64,000 nt of DNA from CAUUJV01 sp963545565 (GTDB lineage Bacteria; Actinomycetota; Actinomycetes; Actinomycetales; Bifidobacteriaceae): the NCBI GenBank assembly GCA_963545565.1, contig CAUUJV010000001.1, positions 248,001 through 312,000 of the forward strand. Reading direction: 5' to 3'. The translations under genes were made by a program, and so were the position numbers. Numbering within the stretch: the first letter of the stretch is position 1; every line of letters starts with the position of its first letter. Of the stretch, positions 37,339-45,672 are shown in pieces. The notes under the pieces were generated by a model. The model ran no database searches, had not been told where the DNA came from, and saw only the letters and a program-made list of their open reading frames with translations.

Positions 37339-37380
37339 AGTTAAATACTACTAAAAGCTAATTGCTTATTTGCAATTTGC

Positions 37381-38247
37381 TTACTCAGTCGCATAGAAGG
37401 CTACGGCAGAAGATGCGGCAACATTGAGACTATCGACATCATGAGCCATTGGAATTTTAACTGTTAAGTCAGTAGCTGCAATGGTATGCTTGCTGAGTCC
37501 GTCTCCCTCAGTACCAAATATCAACGCTAGTTTGTCGATATGCAATGGATTTGATTTATCTGAATGGTAGCGATTGCTCAATTCTTTCATACTAATCGAA
37601 TCATCCTCTAAGGCCATTGCAACAGTGGTGAATCCAAGACTATGTAATTGTTCTATGCCAGGATGCGGCCAAGCATGATTGTTATCCCCACCAATGCGAG
37701 TCCAAGGTACTTGGAATACAGTTCCCATAGATACGCGTGCGGCACGACGATACAGCGGATCAGCACAAGACGGTGTAATGAGAACTGCATCGATATTTAA
37801 TGCCGCTGCAGAACGCATAATCGCACCCACGTTGGTGTAATCTACGATGTTTTCAAGCACGGCTACACGACGAGCCTGAGTGCGCTCGCAGAGTTCTTCT
37901 ACGTTGGGTAGCTGCCAGCGACGCATGGCCGCCAGAGCTCCGCGATGCATTCTGTACCCAGTCAGTTGCTTAAGAAGGCCTTCTGATGCAACAAAAACAG
38001 GAATATCGCTTCCCCACTGTTCATCAACTGTTATAAAGGTATCGTGAATACCTTCTAACCACTCTTCTTCCACGAGGAAAGAAAGGGGTTCAACGTGTGC
38101 AGCAAGTGCCCTCGTAATAACTTTGGGGCTCTCAGCAATAAAAAGACCCTTTTGAGGTTCCAAACGGTTGCGCAGCTGAATTTCTGTGAGATTGATATAT
38201 GCATTTAATCTTGGATCATCCAAGCTATTAACTCGAACTATGTTCAC
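37381..38247 (-). CDS. TrmH/SpoU-family RNA 2'-O-methyltransferase
   Basis: 288 residues starting at a GTG. The N-terminal substrate-binding domain is RNRLEPQKGLFIAESPKV. The SpoU catalytic knot shows motif 1 ENIVDYTNVGAIMRSAAAL, motif 2 ALIFGTEGDGLS and motif 3 VKIPMAHDVDSLNVAASSAV. The target RNA is not clear from sequence; 23S rRNA or tRNA is possible. It lies downstream of the tRNA-Leu terminator and 42 bp upstream of rsmE, so two RNA methylases may share a transcript. Confidence 0.9.
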   Translation of the reverse strand: MNIVRVNSLDDPRLNAYINLTEIQLRNRLEPQKGLFIAESPKVITRALAAHVEPLSFLVEEEWLEGIHDTFITVDEQWGSDIPVFVASEGLLKQLTGYRMHRGALAAMRRWQLPNVEELCERTQARRVAVLENIVDYTNVGAIMRSAAALNIDAVLITPSCADPLYRRAARVSMGTVFQVPWTRIGGDNNHAWPHPGIEQLHSLGFTTVAMALEDDSISMKELSNRYHSDKSNPLHIDKLALIFGTEGDGLSKHTIAATDLTVKIPMAHDVDSLNVAASSAVAFYATE

Positions 38248-38304
38248 GATATCTCACACTCTATTAGTCTTGAAAAATAAAATACTCAAAAAATCGCTAG
38301 AAAA

Positions 38305-38333
38305 TAAAAAAAACCGAGAGCCTAAACTCTCGG
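38305..38333 (-). terminator. Rho-independent terminator of tRNA-Leu
   Basis: On the minus strand, a perfect 7-bp stem CCGAGAG / CTCTCGG (38314-38333) with a 6-base loop is followed by a run of eight to nine T. It starts only 3 bases after the tRNA CCA end. Confidence 0.85.
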
Positions 38334-38336
38334 AAG

Positions 38337-38427
38337 TGGTGTCCGGAGCGGGAGTTGAACCCGCACGCCTGTATAAAATAGGCACTAGCACCTCAAGCTA
38401 GCGCGTCTACCATTCCGCCACCCGGAC
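38337..38427 (-). tRNA. tRNA-Leu (anticodon GAG)
   Basis: The acceptor stem is GTCCGGG paired with TCCGGAC, then discriminator A and an encoded CCA (38337-38339). The anticodon stem CTAGC/GCTAG encloses TTGAGGT, giving anticodon GAG, which reads CUC/CUU leucine codons. The long variable arm expected for tRNA-Leu is present (TGCCTATTTTATACAGGC), as is the T arm GCGGGTTCAACTCCCGC. A 7-bp stem terminator follows at once. Confidence 0.96.
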
Positions 38428-38451
38428 AGGTGCTGAACGCAACAGTTGAAA

Positions 38452-38481
38452 ACAATACCACATTCAGAACGATTGTGTCTA
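38452..38481 (-). promoter_or_regulatory. Candidate promoter of tRNA-Leu
   Basis: On the minus strand TAGACA (38476-38481) and TATTGT (38452-38457) are separated by 18 bp, about 25 bp before the tRNA 5' end. Both boxes match the sigma-70 consensus at four to five of six positions. Prediction only. Confidence 0.45.
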
Positions 38482-38574
38482 CGGCGTGTCTGATTAGCAT
38501 CATGCAGAATACATCAGAGCACACCGCAGACTTTACTTCAGTTATCGGAATGATTCATGAGAACTTGCAACAAA

Positions 38575-39978
38575 TTACTGATTTTCAGACTCTTTCTGAG
38601 TAGCATTCAACTTTTCTGCTTCCTTTGCACGCAGCTCTTCCTTGTGGCTCAGCGTAGAAGACATTACCGCTGGCTCTGAATCCTCTTCATCAGAAATATC
38701 GTCAGAATCAGTTGGAATAACACCTGTCTTACGCCCAATCCACTTCAATCCGTGATACAAAACAAGGGCTGCAATAGAGCCGATTGCAATGCCGTTGAAG
38801 CTCACGCCGCTTATAGCAAACGTGAAATCTGCTATACCTACAACCATCACGATTGCACCTACAGACATATTTACGGTCTTGCTGAAGTCAACCTTATTCT
38901 CTACCCAAATTCGCACACCGAGCATACCAATCATGCCGTAGAGCAATGTCGTTACACCGCCAAGAACTCCAGATGGAATGGTGTTGATAAGAGCGCCAAA
39001 CTTCGGGCATAGGCTCAAAATAAAAGCAAATCCAGCAGCGAACCAGTATGCTGCTGTGGAATATACTTTTGTAGCTGCCATAACACCAATATTCTCAGCA
39101 TATGTGGTTGTGCCGGAGCCGCCGCCAAAACCAGCGAGCACAGTGCCTAAACCATCTGCGAAGAGTGACTTTCCAATCTGCTTGTCATAGTTGCGTCCAG
39201 CCATCAGAGCAACAGACTTAACGTGCCCTATATTTTCTGCAACGAGTACGAGAACAACAGGAATGAACATAGCGAGTACAGAAAAATCAACGGAAGGAGC
39301 ATGGAATTTAGGCAAACCAATCCATGCAGCTGAATTCACAGCAGAGAAGTCTACTTGGCCCTGGGTGATAGCAAAGATGTAACCGATGATTACGCCGATG
39401 AGAATATTCAAACGACCAAGCAAGCCTTTGAAAAGCACTGAACAGAGCAGTACTGCAAGCAAAGTTACAAGAGCCGTAACAGGGGCTGCCTTGAAATTGC
39501 TCCATGCAGAAGGAGCTAAATTAAAGCCGATAATTGCGACGATTGCACCATTCAAAATTGGAGGAAGCAGACGGTCTATCCATTCGCTGCCTGCATAGTG
39601 CACAATCAAACCGATGATTGCCAGCACTAAACCTGTACACAGAATGCCAAAGCTTGCTACTCCGAGTCCCTTATGAGCAGATGCCACCGCTGCAATTGGC
39701 GCGATAAACCCGAATGAGCTTCCTAAATAGCTAGGTAGTGTGTTGTTGTTAATCAGCAAAAAAAGAACCGTCGAAACAGCTGTGAAGAACAACGTTGTCG
39801 ACGGATCAAAACCAGTCAGGATAGGAACGAGGAATGTTGAGCCAAACATGGCGATTACGTGCTGTGCTCCGACTCCAGCAGTACGTCCCCACGTAAGCCT
39901 TTCTTCCGGAGTAATAACCTCTCCAGGAGCGATTGTTTTGCCATCGCCATGCAGTTTCCATGTCATATTGAGCGACAT
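38575..39978 (-). CDS. Uracil/xanthine permease (NCS2 family)
   Basis: 467-residue nucleobase:cation symporter with about 12-14 hydrophobic segments between residues 30 and 420. Family features: GAQHVIAMFGSTFLVP at the start, VLVLVAENIGHVKSV in the transport core, and GGSGTTTYAENIGVMAATKV, the nucleobase-site region. The UraA-like pattern suggests uracil rather than xanthine. The C-terminal about 45 residues are acidic and then Lys/Glu-rich. ATG 39978 follows AAGGGGAG. Divergent from glgC by 217 bp. Monocistronic. Confidence 0.92.
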   Translation of the reverse strand: MSLNMTWKLHGDGKTIAPGEVITPEERLTWGRTAGVGAQHVIAMFGSTFLVPILTGFDPSTTLFFTAVSTVLFLLINNNTLPSYLGSSFGFIAPIAAVASAHKGLGVASFGILCTGLVLAIIGLIVHYAGSEWIDRLLPPILNGAIVAIIGFNLAPSAWSNFKAAPVTALVTLLAVLLCSVLFKGLLGRLNILIGVIIGYIFAITQGQVDFSAVNSAAWIGLPKFHAPSVDFSVLAMFIPVVLVLVAENIGHVKSVALMAGRNYDKQIGKSLFADGLGTVLAGFGGGSGTTTYAENIGVMAATKVYSTAAYWFAAGFAFILSLCPKFGALINTIPSGVLGGVTTLLYGMIGMLGVRIWVENKVDFSKTVNMSVGAIVMVVGIADFTFAISGVSFNGIAIGSIAALVLYHGLKWIGRKTGVIPTDSDDISDEEDSEPAVMSSTLSHKEELRAKEAEKLNATQKESENQ

Positions 39979-40195
39979 CTTCTCCCCTTATTGGCCACAA
40001 TTAGGCCAGTAGACAAAATTCTTGACAATATTACTCCGATGCCAGAGCAAACGCATACTGCTATATCATTTTTCCTTCTTCTTTTTGAGAAAATTATTAT
40101 GATGAATGAATTTAAGTCGACTTTGCAAGTTTGACGTGACATAATAAAAGAACGTTCTGAAGCAGTGGGGCTTTGGATCTCGAGAAGGGGTATGT

Positions 40196-41443
40196 ATGGC
40201 AACGAGTAATCCAAAGATTCTGTCAATTGTTCTTGCAGGTGGCGAAGGTACTCGCCTTATGCCACTGACTCGTGACCGCGCTAAGCCTGCAGTCCCGTTT
40301 GGTGGAATGTACCGACTCATCGATTTTCCTCTAAGTAACCTTGTAAATTCTGGTTATCGGCAGGTTGTTGTGCTCACGCAGTACAAGTCTCACTCACTTG
40401 ACCGCCATATTTCTACAACTTGGCGTTTTTCTAGCTTGCTAGATAATTATGTTTCAACGGTTCCTGCACAGCAGCGACTCGGCAAGCGTTGGTATTTAGG
40501 TAGCGCCGATGCTATTGCGCAAACCGTCAACATTATTGAAGATGTACAGCCTGATATCTTGGTTATTCTGGGTGCTGACCACGTATATCGCATGGATTAT
40601 GAGCAGATGGTTCAACAGCATATTGAATCTGGTGCGGAGTTTACTGTTGCAGGCATTCGCCAACCAGTAGCCGAGTCTAATCAATTCGGTGTTATTCGCA
40701 CAGATCCAGACCATCCTGGAGTGATTACCAGCTTTGAGGAGAAGCCGGAAACAACTCCTGGGCTGCCTGATGATCCTTCTATGATGCTCGCTTCTATGGG
40801 CAACTATGTTGCTAATACTGATGCGCTCTTCGAGGCTTTACGCCTCGACGCTCAGGCAAGCGAATCTAAGCATGATATGGGCACTAATATCGCGCCATTT
40901 TTTGCAGAGCGTGGGCAAGCTGGCGTCTATGATTTCAATAACAACATCATTCCAGGATCAAACGAGGTCAGCCACGCTTACTGGCGTGATGTAGGTACGA
41001 TCAAGCAGTTCTATGATGCCCATATGGATTTGATTGCATTTGTGCCTGAATTTGATTTGTATAATCGCGAATGGCCAATTTTTACCAATCCTGGTTCATT
41101 GCCTCCTGCGAAGTTTGTACATGCTGGTCGTGATCGCCTAGGGCATGCAACTGATTCTATGGTTTCGCCTGGCGTCATTGTCTCTGGCGGTGAGGTGCAT
41201 CATTCGATTCTCTCCCCTAACGTTTACATCCATTCATGGTCTCAGATTGTTGACTCTATTCTTATGGAGAACGTTGTGGTAAATCGTCGCGCCCGCGTGT
41301 ATCGTGCAATTCTTGATAAGAACGTGGTTCTTACAGAAAACTCTACTGTAGGCATTGATACTGAGAAAGATATAGCTCGTGGATTCACTGTAACCCTAGA
41401 TGGAATCACGGTGGTTCCAAAGGGTGTTGTCGTAGATGATTAA
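40196..41443 (+). CDS. glgC: Glucose-1-phosphate adenylyltransferase
   Basis: 415 residues. It makes ADP-glucose, the donor for glycogen synthesis. The nucleotidyltransferase loop is LAGGEGTRLMPLTRDRAKPA, then FGGMYRLIDFPLSN, LGADHVYRMDYEQMV and the substrate motif FEEKPE. The left-handed beta-helix at the C-terminus includes GGEVHHSILSPNVYIHSWSQ. An AGAAGGGGT segment just upstream is the ribosome site. It is the first plus-strand gene after a 217-bp divergent gap. Its partner glgA is 30 kb away at 9561-10823. Confidence 0.95.
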   Translation: MATSNPKILSIVLAGGEGTRLMPLTRDRAKPAVPFGGMYRLIDFPLSNLVNSGYRQVVVLTQYKSHSLDRHISTTWRFSSLLDNYVSTVPAQQRLGKRWYLGSADAIAQTVNIIEDVQPDILVILGADHVYRMDYEQMVQQHIESGAEFTVAGIRQPVAESNQFGVIRTDPDHPGVITSFEEKPETTPGLPDDPSMMLASMGNYVANTDALFEALRLDAQASESKHDMGTNIAPFFAERGQAGVYDFNNNIIPGSNEVSHAYWRDVGTIKQFYDAHMDLIAFVPEFDLYNREWPIFTNPGSLPPAKFVHAGRDRLGHATDSMVSPGVIVSGGEVHHSILSPNVYIHSWSQIVDSILMENVVVNRRARVYRAILDKNVVLTENSTVGIDTEKDIARGFTVTLDGITVVPKGVVVDD

Positions 41444-41510
41444 AGCATTTTTCTCGTGCCTATAGCCTTCAGATTGGAAAAACTTTTTAATTTCTGTTAG
41501 GCCGTAGCAA

Positions 41511-41555
41511 GTCCTCTCAAAGCTTTATTGCGAGACTTTGAGAGGACTCATTCTT
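41511..41555 (+). terminator. Terminator hairpin of glgC
   Basis: A perfect 12-bp stem GTCCTCTCAAAG / CTTTGAGAGGAC (41511-41547) with a 13-base loop is followed by TCATTCTTTC. The stem is strong but the T tract is interrupted. Confidence 0.65.
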
Positions 41556-41591
41556 TCTAGATAAGCTCAACACTACATAAAGGAGTGAAGT

Positions 41592-42167
41592 ATGCACTCG
41601 CCTATTCTCTTCGCCGTGTCTAATAAAGAAAATTTGTACGAAGTGCTTGATTACATTAGTGAGGGCGGTACTCCTGCAGGTCTATGTAAGGCTGAAGAAC
41701 GCATTCAAGATTGGCTTACACACAAATCTGATTTCTGGGATGTTGAACGATGCAACGGCGCGAACGCAGCAATAGATTGTATCAATGAACTTTCACAATT
41801 CTTCGATATTGAATACTCTAACGGCTATGCCAAACTAATGCAGAAACCAAATGCTATGACTGAACAAGTACGCGGCATCACAAGTGCTATGGGTATCGTC
41901 CGCACCGCAATGGCAGAGCTCAATACGATAGACTTATATGACATCATTATGGATACAACACTCGCTACGTCCGAGGAACGTTCCGCTGCAACACTTATTA
42001 AAAACTGGGCTGAACCACATGCTGGTACTTGCATCATCATGATTCATGATGGATATATTATCGACGTACTTCGTCAAGGAAAAGATATAGTCAATACGAT
42101 GTATCGTGAGTTTTATGTATTCACGGACTTTCTAGGCGATTATCACACAACTGATGACGCTCAATGA
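41592..42167 (+). CDS. Unrecognised 191-residue soluble protein
   Basis: I do not recognise the family. ATG 41592 follows AAAGGAGTG, a strong ribosome site. The protein has no signal peptide or membrane segment, and looks alpha-helical and acidic. Notable stretches: NLYEVLDYISEGGTPAGLCK, VRTAMAELNTIDLYDIIMDT and the hydrophobic CIIMIHDGYIIDVLR. Four Cys are scattered, not in a metal-binding pattern. It lies alone between the glgC terminator and a two-way terminator, on the plus strand. Codon use looks like its neighbours, so nothing marks it as recent transfer. A real gene by ribosome site, length and boundaries; the function is unknown. Confidence 0.75.
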   Translation: MHSPILFAVSNKENLYEVLDYISEGGTPAGLCKAEERIQDWLTHKSDFWDVERCNGANAAIDCINELSQFFDIEYSNGYAKLMQKPNAMTEQVRGITSAMGIVRTAMAELNTIDLYDIIMDTTLATSEERSAATLIKNWAEPHAGTCIIMIHDGYIIDVLRQGKDIVNTMYREFYVFTDFLGDYHTTDDAQ

Positions 42168-42222
42168 TAGAAGACGTTAAAGATAAAAATGTTAAAGATT
42201 ATTTGCAACAAAATAAAATGAT

Positions 42223-42248
42223 AGGCGGCGCCCAACAAGGCACCGCCT
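42223..42248. terminator. Bidirectional terminator between convergent genes
   Basis: AGGCGGCGCC (42223-42232) pairs with GGCACCGCCT (42239-42248) except for one C-A mismatch, with a 6-base loop. T-rich stretches follow on both strands. It sits between the 191-residue protein and the end of the suf cluster. Confidence 0.65.
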
Positions 42249-42286
42249 ACTCTATTTCTTCAGTTTTGCGATTGTAATTTTGTATT

Positions 42287-42859
42287 TTATGTATAAGCGC
42301 GTGGCAAATTATCTAAGTTGAAGCCAAGGGCAGCCAGCTGATCTTTTCCGTCCTCAGTAATCATGTCTACATTCCATGGTGGAGTCCACGTCCAATCGAT
42401 ACGAAACTCCTCAACTAATCCAGCAAGAACACTTGCGCACTCATCTTCGATAAGATCAGTCAATGGGCATGCTGGAGTTGTTAGAGTCATCGTGATAATC
42501 GCGCGGCCAAGTTCATCAATCTCTATGCCATAGACAAGACCCAAATCAATCACATCAACACCAAGTTCAGGATCCATCACCTGGTGTAAAGCTTCTTTGA
42601 CGTCCTCAGCAGTAGCTCTCCCAATCTCGTTAATCGATTTAAGAGCAATTCCATCACTATCGACCACAGTAATTCCACTTTCTACTTCAGGCTCGGAAGA
42701 TTGAGCTTCTTGAGAACGCTTGTACGATTCTTCTAGCTTACCTGCAGAAGTTGGATTAAGCGCAATTTGTTTGGCCATTGCTGGATCATCAATAATTCCC
42801 ATCACAGATTCTAGAATTGAGCCAGTTGGTTGCGGCACTAGATTGTCGTTTGAACTCAT
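42287..42859 (-). CDS. sufT: SufT/PaaD-like (DUF59) Fe-S assembly factor
   Basis: 190 residues. The C-terminal about 100 residues are a DUF59/MIP18 domain: DVKEALHQVMDPELGVDVID, LGLVYGIEIDELG and TMTLTTPACPLTDLIEDE with the conserved Cys. The N-terminal about 85 residues are a less conserved extension. Homologues help mature Fe-S proteins. It overlaps the sufU stop by four bases (ATGA) and is the last gene of the suf cluster. Confidence 0.88.
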   Translation of the reverse strand: MSSNDNLVPQPTGSILESVMGIIDDPAMAKQIALNPTSAGKLEESYKRSQEAQSSEPEVESGITVVDSDGIALKSINEIGRATAEDVKEALHQVMDPELGVDVIDLGLVYGIEIDELGRAIITMTLTTPACPLTDLIEDECASVLAGLVEEFRIDWTWTPPWNVDMITEDGKDQLAALGFNLDNLPRAYT

Positions 42860-43470
42860 TTTGTCTCATCGGTATAAGCGCCGCTGTGTATAGCTGCAAG
42901 TGCAAGAGCAGAAGAATCTTTAAGACCTTCCCAGCCTAGCAAAGCACACTTTATACGCATGGGATATTTGGAAACACCTTGAAAAACAATAGCATCATCG
43001 AGCTTTTCTTCATCGGCTTCATTGTCAAGCCCTTTTCCACGCGATTCCATTAGTTTCTTAAAAGTGCGTTGAAGATCCATCGCTTCATCAAGAGTTTTAC
43101 CGTATACCAAATCGTACATAATAGATAAGCTCGCTTGAGAAATCGAGCACCCCTGCCCATCCCAAACAATATCTTCTATCGTTACTGGTTTACCGTTTGA
43201 ACCGTCACTTAACTCAACGTGTACAGTAACTTCGTCACCACACGTTGGATTAAACTGATGTGATTGACCTGCCACGCAATACTCGTGATTTGTCCACGCA
43301 TGCGCAGTGCCATGTGCTTTTTGGCTTGTAGCTGTTGCAGCGGTTTCAGACTCAGCAGAAGTAATATCTTGTGCAAAAGATTCCTTACCATGTGGATGCT
43401 TTGACGCTTCGAGAATCACTTCTTGATACATCTGTTCAAGCTCAGCAGAGCTCATTCCATAATCAGTCAC
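42856..43470 (-). CDS. sufU: Fe-S cluster assembly scaffold / sulfur relay protein SufU
   Basis: 204 residues. The three conserved cysteine sites of SufU are present: FNPTCGDEVTVHVEL, WDGQGCSISQASLSIMYDLV and RIKCALLGWEGLKDS. In Firmicutes SufU takes sulfur from SufS. Compared with typical SufU (about 150 residues) there is a low-complexity Ala/Thr/Ser-rich insertion at about residues 25-60. Located 47 bp after sufS, overlapping sufT by four bases. Confidence 0.94.
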   Translation of the reverse strand: MTDYGMSSAELEQMYQEVILEASKHPHGKESFAQDITSAESETAATATSQKAHGTAHAWTNHEYCVAGQSHQFNPTCGDEVTVHVELSDGSNGKPVTIEDIVWDGQGCSISQASLSIMYDLVYGKTLDEAMDLQRTFKKLMESRGKGLDNEADEEKLDDAIVFQGVSKYPMRIKCALLGWEGLKDSSALALAAIHSGAYTDETK

Positions 43471-43517
43471 GCAAATTACCTTACTCTAATCTCTTATTTC
43501 ATTGATAAATAAATTTG

Positions 43518-44810
43518 CTATGCCCCGAAGAATGCTCGTACTCCAGATACTGCTTCAAGCAGTGCGTCAATATCTTCAACTGAGTTATAAACGCCGGAAG
43601 AAGCACGGTTGGAAGCATATACGCCAAAATGACGATGCACAGGCTGAGCACAATGATGACCTACGCGAATAGCAATACCTTGAGCATCAATATATTGCCC
43701 CACATCGTGTGGATGAACACCTTCTACTTCAAAAGCAACTGTACCAATACGATTTGCTGTATCAGATGGCCCAAGAATCCTAACACCATCGATATCTTGC
43801 AGCTTCAGCAGTTCCTTCGTTAGTATCACTTCATGCTGGGCGATATTATTCATGCCAATATCCATAAGCCACTGAGCAGCAACCCCTGCGCCGATTACCT
43901 GTGCAACAGGCTGTGTTCCAGCTTCAAAACGGGCGGGAGGAGCCATATACTGTGCTGGCTTCTCCATCCACGCAAGTTCAACCATAGAACCACCAAAGCT
44001 CGCAGGAGGAAGAGCCTCAAGCAAGTCTCGCTTACCATAGAGAAAGCCAACACCAGTCGGACCATACATCTTATGAGCACTCCACACTGCAAAATCCACA
44101 TCGAGAGCATGAAAATCCACAGCAAGATGAGGAACCGATTGGCATGCATCGAGAACAGCAATCGCACCGACTTCATGAGCACGTCTCATAATAGGAGCTA
44201 CATCTGTAATAGCGCCTGTTACATTAGCAACATGAGTACATGCAACTACTGCAGTATTCTCAGTAATTACCTCATGCAAGTGCTCATCATCAGTGCGAAT
44301 TCGGCCTTCCTTCGTTAAATCCAGCCACACGAGCTCAGCTCCAGTGCGAGCGGCAAGCTCCTGGAAAGGCAGAAGCACAGAATGATGCTCAGCCCGGGAA
44401 ACAACAATTCGTTGACCTGGTTTAATTGCAAAACGCTGTGCGAGTTGCCCGCCTCTACCTTGACTTGCGTTACCAAAAGCTGTTGCGAGTAGGTTCAGTC
44501 CAGCTGTTGCTCCTGCAGTCACAACAATTTCGTCTTCACCTTCACCGTAGTGAGCACCTACAAGTTGAGCTATCTTATAACGAGCATTTTCAAATGCGTC
44601 TGTACTCAATGCAGCAAGCTCATGAGCTCCGCGATGCACGCCAGCATTAATTGTCTTGTAGAAATTCGCTTCAGCATCGATAACGGTCAAAGGTTTTTGA
44701 CTTGTAGCCGCAGAATCCAAATATATTAGAGGTTTCCCATGAACCTTTTGATTCAAAATAGGAAATTGCTCTTTAATTTTTGAATCAATAGCTGAAGATT
44801 CCATAGTCAT
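43518..44810 (-). CDS. sufS: Cysteine desulfurase SufS
   Basis: 430-residue PLP enzyme that supplies sulfur from cysteine for Fe-S clusters. The PLP Lys is in WSAHKMYGPTGVGFLYG (about residue 246). The catalytic Cys is in IRVGHHCAQPVHRHFGV (about 387). Other features: YLDSAATSQKP near the N-terminus and RAEHHSVLLPFQEL. Class II (SufS) length. Order in the cluster is sufB-sufD-sufC-sufS-sufU-sufT. An 81-bp gap separates it from sufC. Confidence 0.96.
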   Translation of the reverse strand: MTMESSAIDSKIKEQFPILNQKVHGKPLIYLDSAATSQKPLTVIDAEANFYKTINAGVHRGAHELAALSTDAFENARYKIAQLVGAHYGEGEDEIVVTAGATAGLNLLATAFGNASQGRGGQLAQRFAIKPGQRIVVSRAEHHSVLLPFQELAARTGAELVWLDLTKEGRIRTDDEHLHEVITENTAVVACTHVANVTGAITDVAPIMRRAHEVGAIAVLDACQSVPHLAVDFHALDVDFAVWSAHKMYGPTGVGFLYGKRDLLEALPPASFGGSMVELAWMEKPAQYMAPPARFEAGTQPVAQVIGAGVAAQWLMDIGMNNIAQHEVILTKELLKLQDIDGVRILGPSDTANRIGTVAFEVEGVHPHDVGQYIDAQGIAIRVGHHCAQPVHRHFGVYASNRASSGVYNSVEDIDALLEAVSGVRAFFGA

Positions 44811-44891
44811 CTCTTATCTGCGTTATCTGTGCTCTTTACTGTTACTGCTGAAACTAAATTCTCGTGCAAAGATTATCAAAACTGCTACTAT

Positions 44892-45671
44892 TTAGGCCAA
44901 AGCAGACTCTGATTCGGAGCCTTCAGGAAGATACTTGTCATAGCCTTCTTCTTCAAGTATGTCTGCAAGTTCTGGCCCTGATGTTTCAACAATTTGACCG
45001 TTTGCAAATACATGCACAATGTCTGGCTTAATGTACTTCAAAATACGGGTGTAATGGGTCACCATAAGAATACCCAAACCAGTATTTTCCTTAGCACGGT
45101 TCACACCTTCAGACACAATGCGCAGCGCATCAACATCCAAACCAGAGTCTGTTTCGTCCAGAATTGCAAACTTAGGCTTGAGCATTTCAAGCTGGAGTAC
45201 TTCTGCACGCTTCTTCTCACCACCAGAGAACCCCTCATTCACAGAACGCTGAGCAAATTTAGGATCCATGCGCAGCTGCTTCATCGATGCGCTCAAATCC
45301 TTAGCCCATTGGCGCAAAGCAGGAGCCTCGCCATCAACAGCAGTCTTTGCAGTACGCAAAAAGTTGGTCATAGAAACGCCGGGAACTTCAACGGGATATT
45401 GCATTGCGAGGAAAAGACCTTCTTTTGCACGTTCGTCAGGAGTCTGCTTCAGAATGTCAACACCGTCAAGCAGAACCTGGCCGCTATCTACCTCATATTT
45501 TGGATGACCTGCAAGAGTATATGCCAAAGTAGATTTACCAGATCCATTAGGCCCCATAATTGCATGAGTTTCGTTGGAATTAATCGTCAGATTAACGCCC
45601 TTAAGAATCTGCTTACGCCCTTCCTTTGTTTCGACTGATGCGTGCAAATCAATGATTTTAAGAGTAGACAT
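44892..45671 (-). CDS. sufC: Fe-S cluster assembly ATPase SufC
   Basis: 259 residues from ATG 45671, after GGAGG, one base past the sufD stop. ABC-type ATPase that drives the SufBCD scaffold. Walker A is GPNGSGKST, the signature FSGGEKKRAEVLQ, Walker B FAILDETDSGLDVDALR, and the switch His LMVTHYTRIL. DETDSGLD is a SufC hallmark. No membrane segment. Confidence 0.96.
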   Translation of the reverse strand: MSTLKIIDLHASVETKEGRKQILKGVNLTINSNETHAIMGPNGSGKSTLAYTLAGHPKYEVDSGQVLLDGVDILKQTPDERAKEGLFLAMQYPVEVPGVSMTNFLRTAKTAVDGEAPALRQWAKDLSASMKQLRMDPKFAQRSVNEGFSGGEKKRAEVLQLEMLKPKFAILDETDSGLDVDALRIVSEGVNRAKENTGLGILMVTHYTRILKYIKPDIVHVFANGQIVETSGPELADILEEEGYDKYLPEGSESESALA

Positions 45672-45672
45672 A

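Noticed and set aside
37359..37376. AATTGC-N6-GCAATT inverted repeat between the SpoU and rsmE genes
   Set aside because: It is AT-rich with no T run after it; the stem would be weak and could be chance.
40121..40150. TTGCAA / TTGACG and CATAAT boxes before glgC as a promoter
   Set aside because: The boxes cannot be placed at a proper 16-18 bp spacing, so no promoter is called.
44994..45638. 214-codon open frame on the plus strand
   Set aside because: It is antisense to sufC, whose motifs are complete; the translation has no recognisable domain.
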